Source: Flavobacterium aquaticum | Lineage (GTDB): Bacteria > Bacteroidota > Bacteroidia > Flavobacteriales > Flavobacteriaceae | DNA: 64,000 nt | Assembly (NCBI RefSeq): GCF_003259835.1 | Contig: NZ_QLMI01000001.1 | Span: forward strand, 1 to 64,000 | Direction: 5' to 3' | In this document: one piece after another, positions 25,526-34,303 of the stretch | How the letters are laid out: each line of letters begins with the position of its first letter | Numbering within the stretch: the first letter of the stretch is position 1 | Notes under the pieces: model-generated | Seen by the model: only the letters and a program-made list of their open reading frames with translations | Told to the model about the DNA's origin: nothing | Database searches by the model: none | Made by a program: the position numbers and the translations under genes

Positions 25526-26731
25526 ATGAAAAAAATATTTTACTTCTTTGTTGTTTTTGCTGTTGCGTTGGTATCTTGTAGTAAAGATGATTCAGATTTA
25601 GCATCAGATTCTTTTGAAAATCTTGTGGTAAACACAAAAACACCAATTTTTAATTCATCAACATATTCTTATTCAGCTGGAGGTAATTTATCTGTTGCCT
25701 TGCAAAATGATAATTTTGACTATGAATTTGGTGTTTGCTATAGTGAAAGTCCAAATCCGAATGTTATTAATTCTAATACGGTTTCAGGGTATTTAAACAA
25801 TACAAATTTTGATTGTTTAATTAATGATATTGATTTAGGTGTAACATATTACATTAAGGCCTATGTAAGGAAATTACAAACTAATGAAATCAAGTATGGT
25901 AATGAAATTACATTTATCCAACCACTTAATTTAACGACCAATATTGTTAAAAATATTTCACTAACAGGCTTTTCAGTAACTGTCAATGTTGGTAGTGATT
26001 TGTCTAATAATAGCGAGAGAGGTGTTTGTTATAGTACTAGTCCAAATCCAACTGTTTCAAATGAGAGACTTGATGATCCTACTAATGGTTCTGGAAATTT
26101 CACTATCACAGTAGATGGAGTTCAGACATTCTCTCCTAGTTACTATGTGGATCGAAATACAACTTACTACCTAAGAAGTTTTGTTTATTTAAATGGGCGT
26201 TATTATTATGGTAACGAAGTAAGTTTTAAAACATGTGGCTATGTTGGTGGTTCTGGTGGATATGTTTTTTATGATAAAGGCGAAACCACTAATGGCTGGA
26301 GGTATTTAGAAGCTTCAACTACAAAATTAAATGATCCAAATTCAACTAATTTTAAATGGTCAAATACATCAACTTTTATGTCTGGGATTAGTCAAGAAAT
26401 AGGAGCTGGATTAGATAACTCTACGCTTATTAGGAATTCCAATAATTTTACTAATATTGCTGCGACAATGTGTATTTTTGTTTCAAATAATAGTGTAAAT
26501 GATTGGTTTTTACCCTCAATTAAAGAGTTGAAAGAGTTGTATAAATTAAAAATAGCAGGTCTTGTTTTTAATCCTGCATCGGGCCCTAATTCTTACTACA
26601 ATAAAAATGTTTTAAGTTCTTCGCAAAGAGATAATACAACATGTTATGGTGTGAATTTTGAAAACGGTAGTGAAGTAATTATGACAAAAACGGATCAATT
26701 ATATTCAGGTTGGCAAGTAAGAAGGTTTTAA
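25526..26731 (+). CDS. Lipoprotein with repeated Ig-like domains and a C-terminal DUF1566-like domain
   Basis: 401 residues. The signal peptide ends in ALVSCSKDD, so C18 is the lipidated residue; the SKDD that follows favours surface or outer-membrane sorting. Two related segments occur: FGVCYSESPNPNV and RGVCYSTSPNPTV, each in a beta-rich unit of about 95 residues ending in a GNE-containing strand. The last 165 residues (GGYVFYDKGETTNGWRYLEA to NDWFLPSIKELKELYK) resemble DUF1566/Lcl-type domains, which are often carbohydrate- or surface-binding. Function unknown. It is a single gene with its own promoter and terminator. Confidence 0.82.
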   Translation: MKKIFYFFVVFAVALVSCSKDDSDLASDSFENLVVNTKTPIFNSSTYSYSAGGNLSVALQNDNFDYEFGVCYSESPNPNVINSNTVSGYLNNTNFDCLINDIDLGVTYYIKAYVRKLQTNEIKYGNEITFIQPLNLTTNIVKNISLTGFSVTVNVGSDLSNNSERGVCYSTSPNPTVSNERLDDPTNGSGNFTITVDGVQTFSPSYYVDRNTTYYLRSFVYLNGRYYYGNEVSFKTCGYVGGSGGYVFYDKGETTNGWRYLEASTTKLNDPNSTNFKWSNTSTFMSGISQEIGAGLDNSTLIRNSNNFTNIAATMCIFVSNNSVNDWFLPSIKELKELYKLKIAGLVFNPASGPNSYYNKNVLSSSQRDNTTCYGVNFENGSEVIMTKTDQLYSGWQVRRF

Positions 26732-26752
26732 TTAAATAGTAATAATAAAAAG

Positions 26753-26783
26753 CCCGATAGTTTTTAGAAGCTATCGGGTTTTT
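26753..26783 (+). terminator. Terminator of the lipoprotein gene
   Basis: CCCGATAG and CTATCGGG form an 8-bp stem around a 10-nt loop, followed by TTTTT. The promoter of the next gene begins right after it. Confidence 0.8.
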
Positions 26784-26784
26784 C

Positions 26785-26792
26785 TATCTTTG
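26785..26792 (+). promoter_or_regulatory. -7 promoter element TATCTTTG of the exonuclease gene
   Basis: Exact TAnnTTTG match, 18 nt before the ATG at 26810, directly after the preceding terminator. Confidence 0.6.
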
Positions 26793-26809
26793 TCACATAT
26801 ATAAATGCT

Positions 26810-27580
26810 ATGGAATTAAAATTAACACGCCCTATCTGCTTTTTCGACCTTGAAACTACAGGAATTGATGTAGCACGAGACCGAATCGTAGAAATCTCAA
26901 TATTTAAAGTATATCCTAACGGAAATAAAGAAAGTAAAACTTGGTTGGTAAATCCAACGATTCCTATTCCGCCACAAACTACAGCGGTTCATGGAATTAC
27001 AGATGAAAAAGTAGCGAATGAGCCAACATTCAAAGAATTAGCTTCTCAAATACATAACATGATAAAAGATTCGGATTTGGCTGGATTTAATTCGGACCGA
27101 TTTGATATTCCGCTTTTAGCTGAAGAATTATTACGTGCTGAAGTTGATTTTGATATGAAAAATAGAGTTTCTGTTGATGTACAAACCATTTTCCATAAAA
27201 TGGAAGAACGAACTCTAAGTGCGGCTTACAAATTCTATTGCGGACAAAGTTTAGAAAACGCCCACAGTGCCGAAGCAGATACTATGGCAACTTACGAAAT
27301 CTTAAAAGCGCAATTGGATCGTTACGAGAATTTAGAAAACGATATGAAATCATTAGCTGAATTCACCACAAGAAAAAGATCGGTTGATTTTGCTGGATTT
27401 ATTGCTTTGAACAACGAAGGAAAAGAAATTTTTACTTTCGGAAAACACAAAGGTGCTTTGGTTGAAGAAGTTTTTAATAAAGAACCTGGTTATTTTGGTT
27501 GGATTCAAAATGCTGATTTTCCATTGTATACTAAAAAAGTACTGACAGGAATTAAATTAAGAAAGTTAAATACTAAATAA
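26810..27580 (+). CDS. DnaQ-like 3'-5' exonuclease
   Basis: 256 residues. The DEDD exonuclease motifs are CFFDLETTGID (Exo I), LAGFNSDRFDIPLL (Exo II) and ENAHSAEADTMATYE (Exo III, with H and D). Two divalent metals would be held there. A C-terminal segment (FTFGKHKGALVEEVFNKEPG) is of the kind found in exonuclease X and DUF3820 proteins. It likely acts in DNA repair or proofreading. A hairpin follows immediately after the stop codon. Confidence 0.88.
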   Translation: MELKLTRPICFFDLETTGIDVARDRIVEISIFKVYPNGNKESKTWLVNPTIPIPPQTTAVHGITDEKVANEPTFKELASQIHNMIKDSDLAGFNSDRFDIPLLAEELLRAEVDFDMKNRVSVDVQTIFHKMEERTLSAAYKFYCGQSLENAHSAEADTMATYEILKAQLDRYENLENDMKSLAEFTTRKRSVDFAGFIALNNEGKEIFTFGKHKGALVEEVFNKEPGYFGWIQNADFPLYTKKVLTGIKLRKLNTK

Positions 27581-27643
27581 AGTGATTAGTGAAAAGTAAT
27601 TAGTGAATAGTTGCTGATTACTTTTCACTATTTACTAATCACT
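27581..27643. repeat. Long imperfect inverted repeat, possible terminator
   Basis: AGTGATTAGT right after the exonuclease stop pairs perfectly with ACTAATCACT at the other end. Inner parts (GAAAAGTAAT with ATTACTTTTC) also match. No T run follows. It separates the exonuclease and FAH genes and ends 6 nt before the latter's ATG. Confidence 0.5.
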
Positions 27644-27649
27644 AGAATT

Positions 27650-28261
27650 ATGAAAATAATCTGCATCGGGCGCAATTACGCTGACCATATTTCGGAATTA
27701 AATAATGAAAGGCCAACAGAGCCAGTTATCTTCTTGAAACCGGATTCTTCTATTTTACCTAATAAAAATCCATTTGTGATTCCTGCTTTTAGTAATGATA
27801 TTCATCATGAAGTGGAAATTTTAGTTAAAATTTGTAAAGTTGGAAAACATATCGATGTTAAATTTGCTCATAAATATTACGAAGAAATTGGTTTAGGAAT
27901 CGATTTTACAGCTCGAGATGTACAAAGTAAGTTGAAAGAGAAAGGTTTACCGTGGGAAAAAGCAAAGTCATTTGACCATTCAGCGGTAATTGGGAACTTT
28001 ACATCGAAAAAAAATTATACTTCGCTAGAAAATATTAACTTTGAGTTAAAATCAAATGGAACCACCGTTCAGGAGGGTAACACTAGTTTAATGTTGTGGA
28101 AAATTGATGAGTTAATTGCTTATGTTTCACAATATTTTACATTAAAAATTGGAGATATTATTTTTACAGGAACTCCAAAAGGTGTTGCAAAAGTGACTGA
28201 AGGTGATGTTTTAGAAGGTTTTATTGAAGGAAAATCGATGTTTAAAATTCAAATTAGGTAG
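27650..28261 (+). CDS. Fumarylacetoacetate hydrolase family protein
   Basis: 203 residues, starting MKIICIGRNYADH. Metal ligands typical of the FAH fold appear in HHEVEILVKI (the E-x-E pair) and the later glutamate/aspartate region, with GLGIDFTARDVQ and FTGTPKGVAKVTEGD as family signatures. Likely an acylpyruvase or oxaloacetate-type decarboxylase/hydrolase; the substrate is uncertain. A longer frame upstream runs through the inverted repeat and is rejected. The next gene starts 2 nt after the stop codon. Confidence 0.88.
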   Translation: MKIICIGRNYADHISELNNERPTEPVIFLKPDSSILPNKNPFVIPAFSNDIHHEVEILVKICKVGKHIDVKFAHKYYEEIGLGIDFTARDVQSKLKEKGLPWEKAKSFDHSAVIGNFTSKKNYTSLENINFELKSNGTTVQEGNTSLMLWKIDELIAYVSQYFTLKIGDIIFTGTPKGVAKVTEGDVLEGFIEGKSMFKIQIR

Positions 28262-28263
28262 TT

Positions 28264-28608
28264 ATGGCATTACAATATAATTTAGCGAAAGTGTATGAAA
28301 TTTCAGAAAATGATATTGAATTTGCATTACAAATTGTGACTTTGTTTTTAGAGGAAGTTCCAGCTGAAATAAAATCAATTAAAGTTGCAATTGAAGAGAA
28401 AGACTACACAAGAACTTATTCGTCATGTCATAAAATAAAACCTACATTGGATTTACTTGGTATGGATTTAGCTTACGAGGAAAATATCCAAATCATGACT
28501 TGGGCTAAAGCCGAAGGCAAACGAAAAGAAATTAAAGAGGTTTTTAAATCATTAAAAGATAGAATTGATTTAGCAGTTAAAGAAATCAAGAAAGATTTTA
28601 AGCTGTAA
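28264..28608 (+). CDS. Hpt (histidine phosphotransfer) domain protein
   Basis: 114 residues, all helical, a stand-alone Hpt domain. The phosphorylated histidine is H56 in SSCHKIKPTLDLLGM. Such proteins carry phosphate between a hybrid histidine kinase and a response regulator. The hybrid kinase at 43374-45482 lacks an Hpt domain and could use it, though nothing links them directly. It is coupled to the FAH gene (2-nt gap). Confidence 0.82.
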   Translation: MALQYNLAKVYEISENDIEFALQIVTLFLEEVPAEIKSIKVAIEEKDYTRTYSSCHKIKPTLDLLGMDLAYEENIQIMTWAKAEGKRKEIKEVFKSLKDRIDLAVKEIKKDFKL

Positions 28609-28650
28609 TATTCTTATTTAAAATTCCCCAAAATCTATTAAATATTTAAA

Positions 28651-29898
28651 ATGAAAGCTGCTATAGTTACCATTGGCGATGAAATTCTTATTGGCCAAAT
28701 TGTAGACACTAACTCTTCTTACATCGCAAAAGCTCTTGATAAAATTGGGATTGCAACGCATGAAATGTTGTCAATTTCCGATGATAAACAACATATTTTA
28801 GATACTTTTCATTCACTTCAAAATAAGGTAGAAGTTGTTATTGTAACAGGTGGATTAGGTCCAACTAAAGACGATATTACTAAGAAAACTTTTTGTGACT
28901 ATTTTGATGATGAATTAATTGAAAACGAAGCGGTTTTAGCACATGTAAAATCTATAATTGAAGGTTTTTATAAGCGTCCAATTACGCAAATTAATAGAGA
29001 ACAAGCTTTAGTTCCAACTAAAGCAAAAGTACTTTTCAATCAAGCAGGAACAGCGCCAGGAATGTGGATGGAGAAAGAGAATACGGTTTTTATTTCCTTG
29101 CCAGGTGTTCCGTATGAGATGAAGTATCTGATTGATAACGAAGTAATACCAAATTTAGTTCAAAAATTTGAGCGTCCATATATTGTGCATCAAACTATTA
29201 TGACGTATGGTCGAGGAGAAAGCATGATTGCAGAACAAATTGAAGAATGGGAAGATAATTTACCCGATTTTATAAAATTGGCTTATTTACCTAGTCCGGG
29301 AAAAGTTCGCTTGAGATTAACTGCTAGAGGAAATGACGAAGCATTATTAAAAGAAGAAATCAAACGCCAAGTTGAAAAACTCGATTTATTGATTCATGAT
29401 ATAATTGTTGGTTATAACGAAGATGAGCCAATTGAAGTAGTTTTAGGGAGATTGTTGACTGAAAAAATGTTAACAATTTCAACTGCAGAAAGTTGTACAG
29501 GTGGAAAAATAGCTTCAACTTTGTCTGCAATTTCAGGAGCTTCAAATTATTTTAAAGGAAGTGTGGTGAGTTATGCAACTCAAACTAAAATTGATGTTTT
29601 AGAAATTGATGAAAATATAATTGCAAAATATGGAGTAGTCAGTGCTGAAGTTGCAAAAGAAATGGCTATATCGGTTCAAAAAATGATGAACTCAGATTAT
29701 GTGATTGCTACAACAGGAAATGCTGGTCCAACAAAAGGAGATGAAGATGCTGAATTAGGGATAGTTTTTATTGGAATCGCAACGCCTAATGACGTTTTTG
29801 TTGAGGAATTTAACTTTGGTCAACCGCGTGAAAAAGTCATTGATAGAGCGGTAAGCAAAGGGTTGGAGCTAATTTATAAAGAAATTTTAAAAAAATAG
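28651..29898 (+). CDS. cinA: CinA-like competence/damage-inducible protein
   Basis: 415 residues. The N-terminal half is a MoaB/Mog-type domain (ATVIGDEIL-like [19 protein letters not shown] and [13 protein letters not shown]), linked to NMN or ADP-ribose pyrophosphatase activity. The C-terminal half is the CinA amidohydrolase domain ([20 protein letters not shown] and [12 protein letters not shown]), which deamidates nicotinamide mononucleotide in the pyridine nucleotide cycle. The full-length two-domain form is normal for the family. It precedes the ribosomal genes. Confidence 0.93.
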   Translation: MKAAIVTIGDEILIGQIVDTNSSYIAKALDKIGIATHEMLSISDDKQHILDTFHSLQNKVEVVIVTGGLGPTKDDITKKTFCDYFDDELIENEAVLAHVKSIIEGFYKRPITQINREQALVPTKAKVLFNQAGTAPGMWMEKENTVFISLPGVPYEMKYLIDNEVIPNLVQKFERPYIVHQTIMTYGRGESMIAEQIEEWEDNLPDFIKLAYLPSPGKVRLRLTARGNDEALLKEEIKRQVEKLDLLIHDIIVGYNEDEPIEVVLGRLLTEKMLTISTAESCTGGKIASTLSAISGASNYFKGSVVSYATQTKIDVLEIDENIIAKYGVVSAEVAKEMAISVQKMMNSDYVIATTGNAGPTKGDEDAELGIVFIGIATPNDVFVEEFNFGQPREKVIDRAVSKGLELIYKEILKK

Positions 29899-29908
29899 TA
29901 AAAGATAG

Positions 29909-29939
29909 TTGTGTATATGAAATGGATTTTGTTTCTTTG
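29909..29939 (+). promoter_or_regulatory. Probable promoter of rpmB-rpmG-DUF4295
   Basis: TTG at 29909-29911, then 20 nt, then TTTCTTTG at 29932-29939. The spacing is ideal but the -7 box has TT in place of TA. Confidence 0.4.
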
Positions 29940-29977
29940 CACCCTGATTTTAGATAACGAAATAAAGATTAGAAATA

Positions 29978-30220
29978 ATGTCAAGAGTTTGTGAACTTAC
30001 AGGTAAAAGAGCGATGGTTGGAAACAATGTTTCTCACGCTATGAATAAAACAAAGAGAAAATTCTCTGTTAACTTAGTTAAAAAACGTTTTTATATTCCT
30101 GAAGAAGATAGATGGGTAACGTTGAAAATTTCAACCGCTGCTTTAAAAACGATTAATAAAAATGGAATTGCTGCTGTATTGAAAAATGCAAAAGCTAACG
30201 GATTTGTTAAATCTGTATAA
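29978..30220 (+). CDS. rpmB: 50S ribosomal protein L28
   Basis: 80 residues, normal for Bacteroidota L28. It starts MSRVCELTGKRAMVGNNVSH and carries the LVKKRFYIPEEDRWVTLKIS core. It binds 23S rRNA in the large subunit. First gene of a tight trio with L33 and the DUF4295 protein, the standard order in this phylum. Confidence 0.96.
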   Translation: MSRVCELTGKRAMVGNNVSHAMNKTKRKFSVNLVKKRFYIPEEDRWVTLKISTAALKTINKNGIAAVLKNAKANGFVKSV

Positions 30221-30240
30221 TCCTTAAAACATAGATCAAA

Positions 30241-30423
30241 ATGGCAAAGAAAGGTAATAGAATCCAAGTTATTTTAGAATGTACAGAGCACAAGACTTCA
30301 GGAGTTCCTGGAACATCTCGTTACATTACTACAAAAAATAAAAAAAACACTCCAGATAGATTAGAGATTAAAAAATTTAATCCAATCTTAAAAAGAGTAA
30401 CTGTTCACAAAGAAATTAAATAA
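30241..30423 (+). CDS. rpmG: 50S ribosomal protein L33
   Basis: 60 residues: [37 protein letters not shown] and [20 protein letters not shown] are standard L33 segments. It has a single cysteine where some L33 forms have a CxxC zinc site, so it is the zinc-free form. It lies 20 nt after rpmB. Confidence 0.96.
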
Positions 30424-30431
30424 GATAAGTC

Positions 30432-30584
30432 ATGGCAAAGAAAACCGTAGCAACTTTACAAACAGCTTCTAAAAGATTAACTAAAGCTATTAAAATGGTT
30501 AAATCTCCAAAAACGGGTGCTTATACTTTCGTTGAGTCAGTTATGACTCCTGAAGAAGTTGATGAGTTCTTGAAAAAGAAATAA
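30432..30584 (+). CDS. DUF4295 small ribosome-linked protein
   Basis: 50 codons starting MAKKTVATLQTASKRLTKAI and ending EEVDEFLKKK. DUF4295 genes follow rpmG in Bacteroidota almost without exception, and the product is very basic, so a ribosomal role is likely. It lies 8 nt after the rpmG stop codon, and a strong terminator follows. Confidence 0.92.
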   Translation: MAKKTVATLQTASKRLTKAIKMVKSPKTGAYTFVESVMTPEEVDEFLKKK

Positions 30585-30606
30585 TTCATTTTACATTATA
30601 TAGATG

Positions 30607-30636
30607 AGCTACTTTCGTTTGAAAGTAGCTTTTTTA
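30607..30636 (+). terminator. Terminator of the ribosomal trio
   Basis: AGCTACTTTC and GAAAGTAGCT, a perfect 10-bp stem with a GTTT loop, then six T. Confidence 0.9.
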
Positions 30637-30707
30637 TTTTTACATTTGTCTGATAAATGGATTTGGAGTAAAATCATTTCTGCAAATACTTAAACCCTAA
30701 TTTTAGT

Positions 30708-31688
30708 ATGAGTTTTTTTAAAAAAATATTCTCTTCTGATAAGAAAGATCAAAACATTAGTCAAGAGGCTAAGCAAACTTTAGATAAAGGTTTAGAAAAA
30801 TCGAAAACATCGTTTTTTTCTAAGCTAACCAAAGCTGTTGCGGGAAAATCTAAAGTAGATGCGGAAGTTTTAGATAACTTAGAAGAAATTTTGGTTTCTT
30901 CAGATGTTGGTGTAAACACAACTTTAAAAATTATTGAACGTATAGAAGAACGCGTTTCAAGAGATAAATATTTAGGGACTGATGAATTAAATGGCATTCT
31001 TAGAGAAGAAATTGCAGGTTTGTTATCAGAAACTAATTCAGGTGAAGCAACTCAGTTTGAAATTCCAGCGAACACAAAACCATATGTAATTATGGTAGTT
31101 GGGGTTAATGGTGTGGGAAAAACAACTACAATAGGAAAATTAGCATATCAGTTTAAAAAAGCAGGCTACAATGTTGTTCTTGGTGCAGCAGATACTTTTA
31201 GAGCGGCTGCAATCGACCAATTACAGATTTGGGCAGATAGAGTAGGTGTGCCAATTGTAAAACAACAAATGGGAAGTGATCCAGCATCTGTTGCATTTGA
31301 TACATTGCAAAGTGCCGTAGCTCAAAATGCTGATGTAGTAATTATTGACACAGCAGGTCGTTTGCATAATAAAGTTGGTTTGATGAACGAACTTTCTAAA
31401 GTGAAAAAAGTAATGCAAAAAGTGGTGGAAAATACCCCAAATGATGTACTTTTGGTTTTAGATGGTTCTACAGGTCAAAATGCCTTTGAACAAGCTAAAC
31501 AATTTACAGCAGCAACAGAAGTTTCGTGTTTAGCGGTTACAAAATTAGATGGAACTGCAAAAGGAGGCGTTGTTATTGGAATTTCAGATCAGTTTCAAAT
31601 ACCTGTTAAATATATTGGTGTTGGTGAAGGAATTGAAGATTTACAAGTGTTTAATAAATACGAATTTGTAGATTCGTTTTTTAAATAA
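30708..31688 (+). CDS. ftsY: Signal recognition particle receptor FtsY
   Basis: 326 residues. A short basic N-terminus (MSFFKKIFSS) is followed by the helical N domain and the NG GTPase domain. G1 is GVNGVGKTT (132-140), with DTFRAAAIDQL, DTAGRLHNK, TKLDGTAKGG and GVGEGIEDLQ at the other G motifs. It lacks the long acidic A domain of proteobacterial FtsY, as usual here. It docks ribosome-SRP complexes at the membrane for co-translational insertion. Confidence 0.96.
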   Translation: MSFFKKIFSSDKKDQNISQEAKQTLDKGLEKSKTSFFSKLTKAVAGKSKVDAEVLDNLEEILVSSDVGVNTTLKIIERIEERVSRDKYLGTDELNGILREEIAGLLSETNSGEATQFEIPANTKPYVIMVVGVNGVGKTTTIGKLAYQFKKAGYNVVLGAADTFRAAAIDQLQIWADRVGVPIVKQQMGSDPASVAFDTLQSAVAQNADVVIIDTAGRLHNKVGLMNELSKVKKVMQKVVENTPNDVLLVLDGSTGQNAFEQAKQFTAATEVSCLAVTKLDGTAKGGVVIGISDQFQIPVKYIGVGEGIEDLQVFNKYEFVDSFFK

Positions 31689-31699
31689 GATTTACTACA

Positions 31700-31879
31700 G
31701 TGAGAGAACTTTTAAAATACAGAACAGTACAATTATTCTTAGCGGCTGTTATCATGGCTTTAGTAGCCATCCCATTTGAGGATTATGATTATGTTTTTAT
31801 CACACTAAGATTAGCATCTTTTGCTATTTTAATGTATTTACTAATAAAGTTTACAAGCGGTAAGAAAAAAACAAAATAA
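31700..31879 (+). CDS. Small two-helix membrane protein downstream of ftsY
   Basis: 59 codons from a GTG, 11 nt after the ftsY stop. The sequence reads RELLKYRTVQLFLAAVIMAL with a first hydrophobic helix (about 10-24) and a second (FITLRLASFAILMYLLIKF, about 33-51), then a basic tail GKKKTK. No ATG or TTG is available between the upstream in-frame stop and the GTG. The dense hydrophobic pattern and basic end suggest a real inner-membrane protein. Function unknown; co-transcribed with ftsY. Confidence 0.65.
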   Translation: MRELLKYRTVQLFLAAVIMALVAIPFEDYDYVFITLRLASFAILMYLLIKFTSGKKKTK

Positions 31880-31919
31880 AAAAATAAATGCTGTTAGTTG
31901 ATAACAGCATTTATTTTTT
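31879..31919. terminator. Bidirectional terminator after ftsY operon
   Basis: About 18-bp perfect arms, AAATAAATGCTGTTA and TAACAGCATTTATTT, around GTTGA, flanked by A and T tracts. It overlaps the last codons of the convergent serine hydrolase (stop at 31894). Confidence 0.88.
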
Positions 31920-32958
31920 CCCAAAGCTCATTGTCGAAGCCAGAAACGGCAAAACTTGGATTAGCAGGATTTGATGCCTCCCCCATTCTTACAATTACTA
32001 TTTTTTTGCTCGGAACTACGTAGATTCTTTGGTCAGCTGCTCCCATCGCAGCATACATTTCAGCGGGAGCATTAGGAACAATTGATCCTGTATATGATGT
32101 TTGTCCGCCTGGTAACATAAAGTTAAATTTTCCATTTAACCACCACAAATAACCATACGATGGATTGATATTTTGAGATGTTGAAATGCTTTCATTAAAA
32201 TAGGTTTGATTGATAATTTGCTCGTTATTCCATTTTCCTTTATTCATTGCTAATAATCCAAAACGCGCCATACTTCGAGTATTGCTATGATATATTTTAT
32301 ATATAACTCCGTTATTCCAAAAGCCATCCATTCCAATTTTGTTTTTCAATTTAGAATTAAAATAATTTTCAAATGTTTGACCGGTAGAAGCAGCAACAAC
32401 ATCCATTAATTTTTGAAAAACATTATGATACGACCATCGGGTTCCAGCATCGGCTAAATAAGTTAAATTGGGAAGAATTACTAAGTCGCTTTCGTCATTA
32501 ATTCCAGATGTCATGGTTAATAAATGACGAGACGTTATTAAGTTTTCTTTTTCTAAAGGTTCACTTGTCCATCCAGTTCCAAGATATTGAGAAACTCTAG
32601 TATTTATATTCATTAGATTTTCTTGTTGTGCAATTCCTATGGTACTTGCTGTTAGTGTTTTTCCGGCACTATTCCATTGCCAGGTATCATTTGCTGTATG
32701 ACCATTGAAATAATTTTCTATAACAATTTTACCATTGTGCAAAATGATAAAGCCTTTTGTGTGTTTTAATTCTAAATAATCCAATAAAGGCTGAACTTCT
32801 GATCGATTCCAATCTAAGCTTTCAATAGTTTTGGTTTCCCAAGTTGTTGAGCCAATAGGAGGAAAGTACATTTGTTCTACTGGAGTTGTTGTAGAAGAAT
32901 CGTCAGAATTGCAATTTATAAATAGTAGTGACGCAAGTAGGGGGATAATCTTTTTCAT
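31894..32958 (-). CDS. Beta-lactamase-family serine hydrolase, lipoprotein
   Basis: 354 residues from the ATG at 32958; an 11-residue upstream extension from another start would hide the signal peptide. The lipobox LLFINC puts the lipidated cysteine at C16. The class C beta-lactamase fold is marked by the nucleophile in NSAGKTLTA (S97, K100) and RWSYHNVFQ (Y177-x-N). Relatives are esterases and D-aminopeptidases more often than true lactamases. It would face the periplasm or surface. Single gene. Confidence 0.87.
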   Translation of the reverse strand: MKKIIPLLASLLFINCNSDDSSTTTPVEQMYFPPIGSTTWETKTIESLDWNRSEVQPLLDYLELKHTKGFIILHNGKIVIENYFNGHTANDTWQWNSAGKTLTASTIGIAQQENLMNINTRVSQYLGTGWTSEPLEKENLITSRHLLTMTSGINDESDLVILPNLTYLADAGTRWSYHNVFQKLMDVVAASTGQTFENYFNSKLKNKIGMDGFWNNGVIYKIYHSNTRSMARFGLLAMNKGKWNNEQIINQTYFNESISTSQNINPSYGYLWWLNGKFNFMLPGGQTSYTGSIVPNAPAEMYAAMGAADQRIYVVPSKKIVIVRMGEASNPANPSFAVSGFDNELWEKINAVIN

Positions 32959-33062
32959 AGCTGTAAAAATGGTTGTACATTCATTAGACAATAAAATTAC
33001 AGAATAGTTTAATTCAAATGATTTTTAATTGTAAATTTATAATCTAATTTGATAATAATAGT

Positions 33063-33479
33063 ATGAAAAGAATTCTTTTGTTAATTGTTTTATTATCAGT
33101 TCTTTCGTGTAAACAGAATATTTCGGAGGCTGATATTTCAAATTTAAACGGTTATTGGGAAATTGAAAAAGTTGAACTTCCAGATGGAGATAAGAAAGAA
33201 TATAAAGTAAATGAAACGATAGATTTCTTTAAAATTGAAGCTAATAAAGGTTTCAGAAAGAAAGTCATGCCTCAGTTGGATGGAACGTATTTAACAAATG
33301 ATATTCAAGAAGATGTTGTTGTGGTTGTTAAGGATGGAGACGCATCAATTCAATATAAAACTACTTATGCTTCTTGGAATGAGGAAATCATCGAATTAAC
33401 AAAAGATAAATTAGTAGTTAAAAACGAGCAAGAAATAGAATATTATTATAAAAGACCAGCAAAATTTTCGGTAAAATAA
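33063..33479 (+). CDS. Small lipocalin-like lipoprotein
   Basis: 138 residues. The signal peptide ends LLSVLSCKQN, so C16 would be lipidated. The mature part has LNGYWEIEKVELPDG, a pattern of lipocalin-like domains common in Bacteroidota, followed by beta strands ending in EIEYYYKRP. Function unknown. The DUF721 gene begins 1 nt after the stop codon, so the two share a transcript. Confidence 0.78.
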   Translation: MKRILLLIVLLSVLSCKQNISEADISNLNGYWEIEKVELPDGDKKEYKVNETIDFFKIEANKGFRKKVMPQLDGTYLTNDIQEDVVVVVKDGDASIQYKTTYASWNEEIIELTKDKLVVKNEQEIEYYYKRPAKFSVK

Positions 33480-33480
33480 A

Positions 33481-33777
33481 ATGGCTAAACGATTTAATGA
33501 AGAGAGTTCTATAGGAGATGTGTTAAAACAATTTATTTCTCAAAATAAGTTGGAAGCAGGTATGGATGTTGTTAGTGTTCGAGATGCTTGGAAAAACTTA
33601 ATGGGAAACGGAGTAAACAATTATACAACTGAAATTCAATTAAAAGGTTCTACGCTTTATGTAGCTTTATCATCAGCGGTTTTACGAGAAGAATTAAGTT
33701 ATGGAAAAGAAAAAATTATCAAGATGATTAATGAAGAACTTAGAAAAGATTTGGTAACGAATTTAGTTTTACGATAA
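33481..33777 (+). CDS. DUF721 (DciA-like) protein
   Basis: 98 residues, one DUF721 domain: SIGDVLKQFISQNKLEAGMD, VSVRDAWKNLMGNGVNNYT and LYVALSSAVLREELSYGKEK are typical. DciA proteins load the replicative helicase in bacteria lacking DnaC, and DUF721 is the same family in short form. Role in this organism is inferred. Confidence 0.83.
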   Translation: MAKRFNEESSIGDVLKQFISQNKLEAGMDVVSVRDAWKNLMGNGVNNYTTEIQLKGSTLYVALSSAVLREELSYGKEKIIKMINEELRKDLVTNLVLR

Positions 33778-33808
33778 AAAAAATCCCGATTCATTGAATC
33801 GGGATTTT
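33778..33808. terminator. Bidirectional terminator
   Basis: AAATCCCGATTCA and TGAATCGGGATTT form 13-bp perfect arms with A/T runs both sides, between the convergent DUF721 and ndk genes. Confidence 0.9.
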
Positions 33809-33827
33809 TATATGATAATTCTAAAAA

Positions 33828-34247
33828 TTAGAATTGCTCTCTTCCTGAAAAATGGAAAGCACCTTCAATAGCTGCGTTTTCATCAGAATCTGATCCGTGA
33901 ACTGCATTTTCTCCAATTGAAGTAGCGTATTTTTTACGGATAGTTCCTTCAGCTGCATCAGCTGGATTAGTAGCTCCAATTAAAGTTCTGAAATCCTCAA
34001 CTGCATTTTCTTTTTCTAAGATAGCAGCTACAATTGGACCTCTAGTCATAAATTCAACTAATTCACCAAAAAATGGTCTTGCAGCGTGAACTGCATAAAA
34101 AGCTTGTGCATCAGCAATAGTTAATTGAGTTAATTTCAAAGATACAATTTTGAAACCACCTTCTGTAATCATGTTTAAGATACCACCAATATGTCCGTTT
34201 TCTACAGCATCTGGTTTAATCATTGTAAAAGTTCTGTTTGTTGCCAT
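33828..34247 (-). CDS. ndk: Nucleoside-diphosphate kinase
   Basis: 139 residues, the standard size. [20 protein letters not shown] opens the fold, and the phosphorylated histidine is H117 in [15 protein letters not shown]. It transfers the gamma phosphate among nucleoside triphosphates and balances NTP and dNTP pools in the cytoplasm. Confidence 0.97.
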   Translation of the reverse strand: MATNRTFTMIKPDAVENGHIGGILNMITEGGFKIVSLKLTQLTIADAQAFYAVHAARPFFGELVEFMTRGPIVAAILEKENAVEDFRTLIGATNPADAAEGTIRKKYATSIGENAVHGSDSDENAAIEGAFHFSGREQF

Positions 34248-34303
34248 TTTTAAATTTTTTGCAAAGGTACCATTTTAATTAGGTTTTGCAATACTGTTTT
34301 TTA

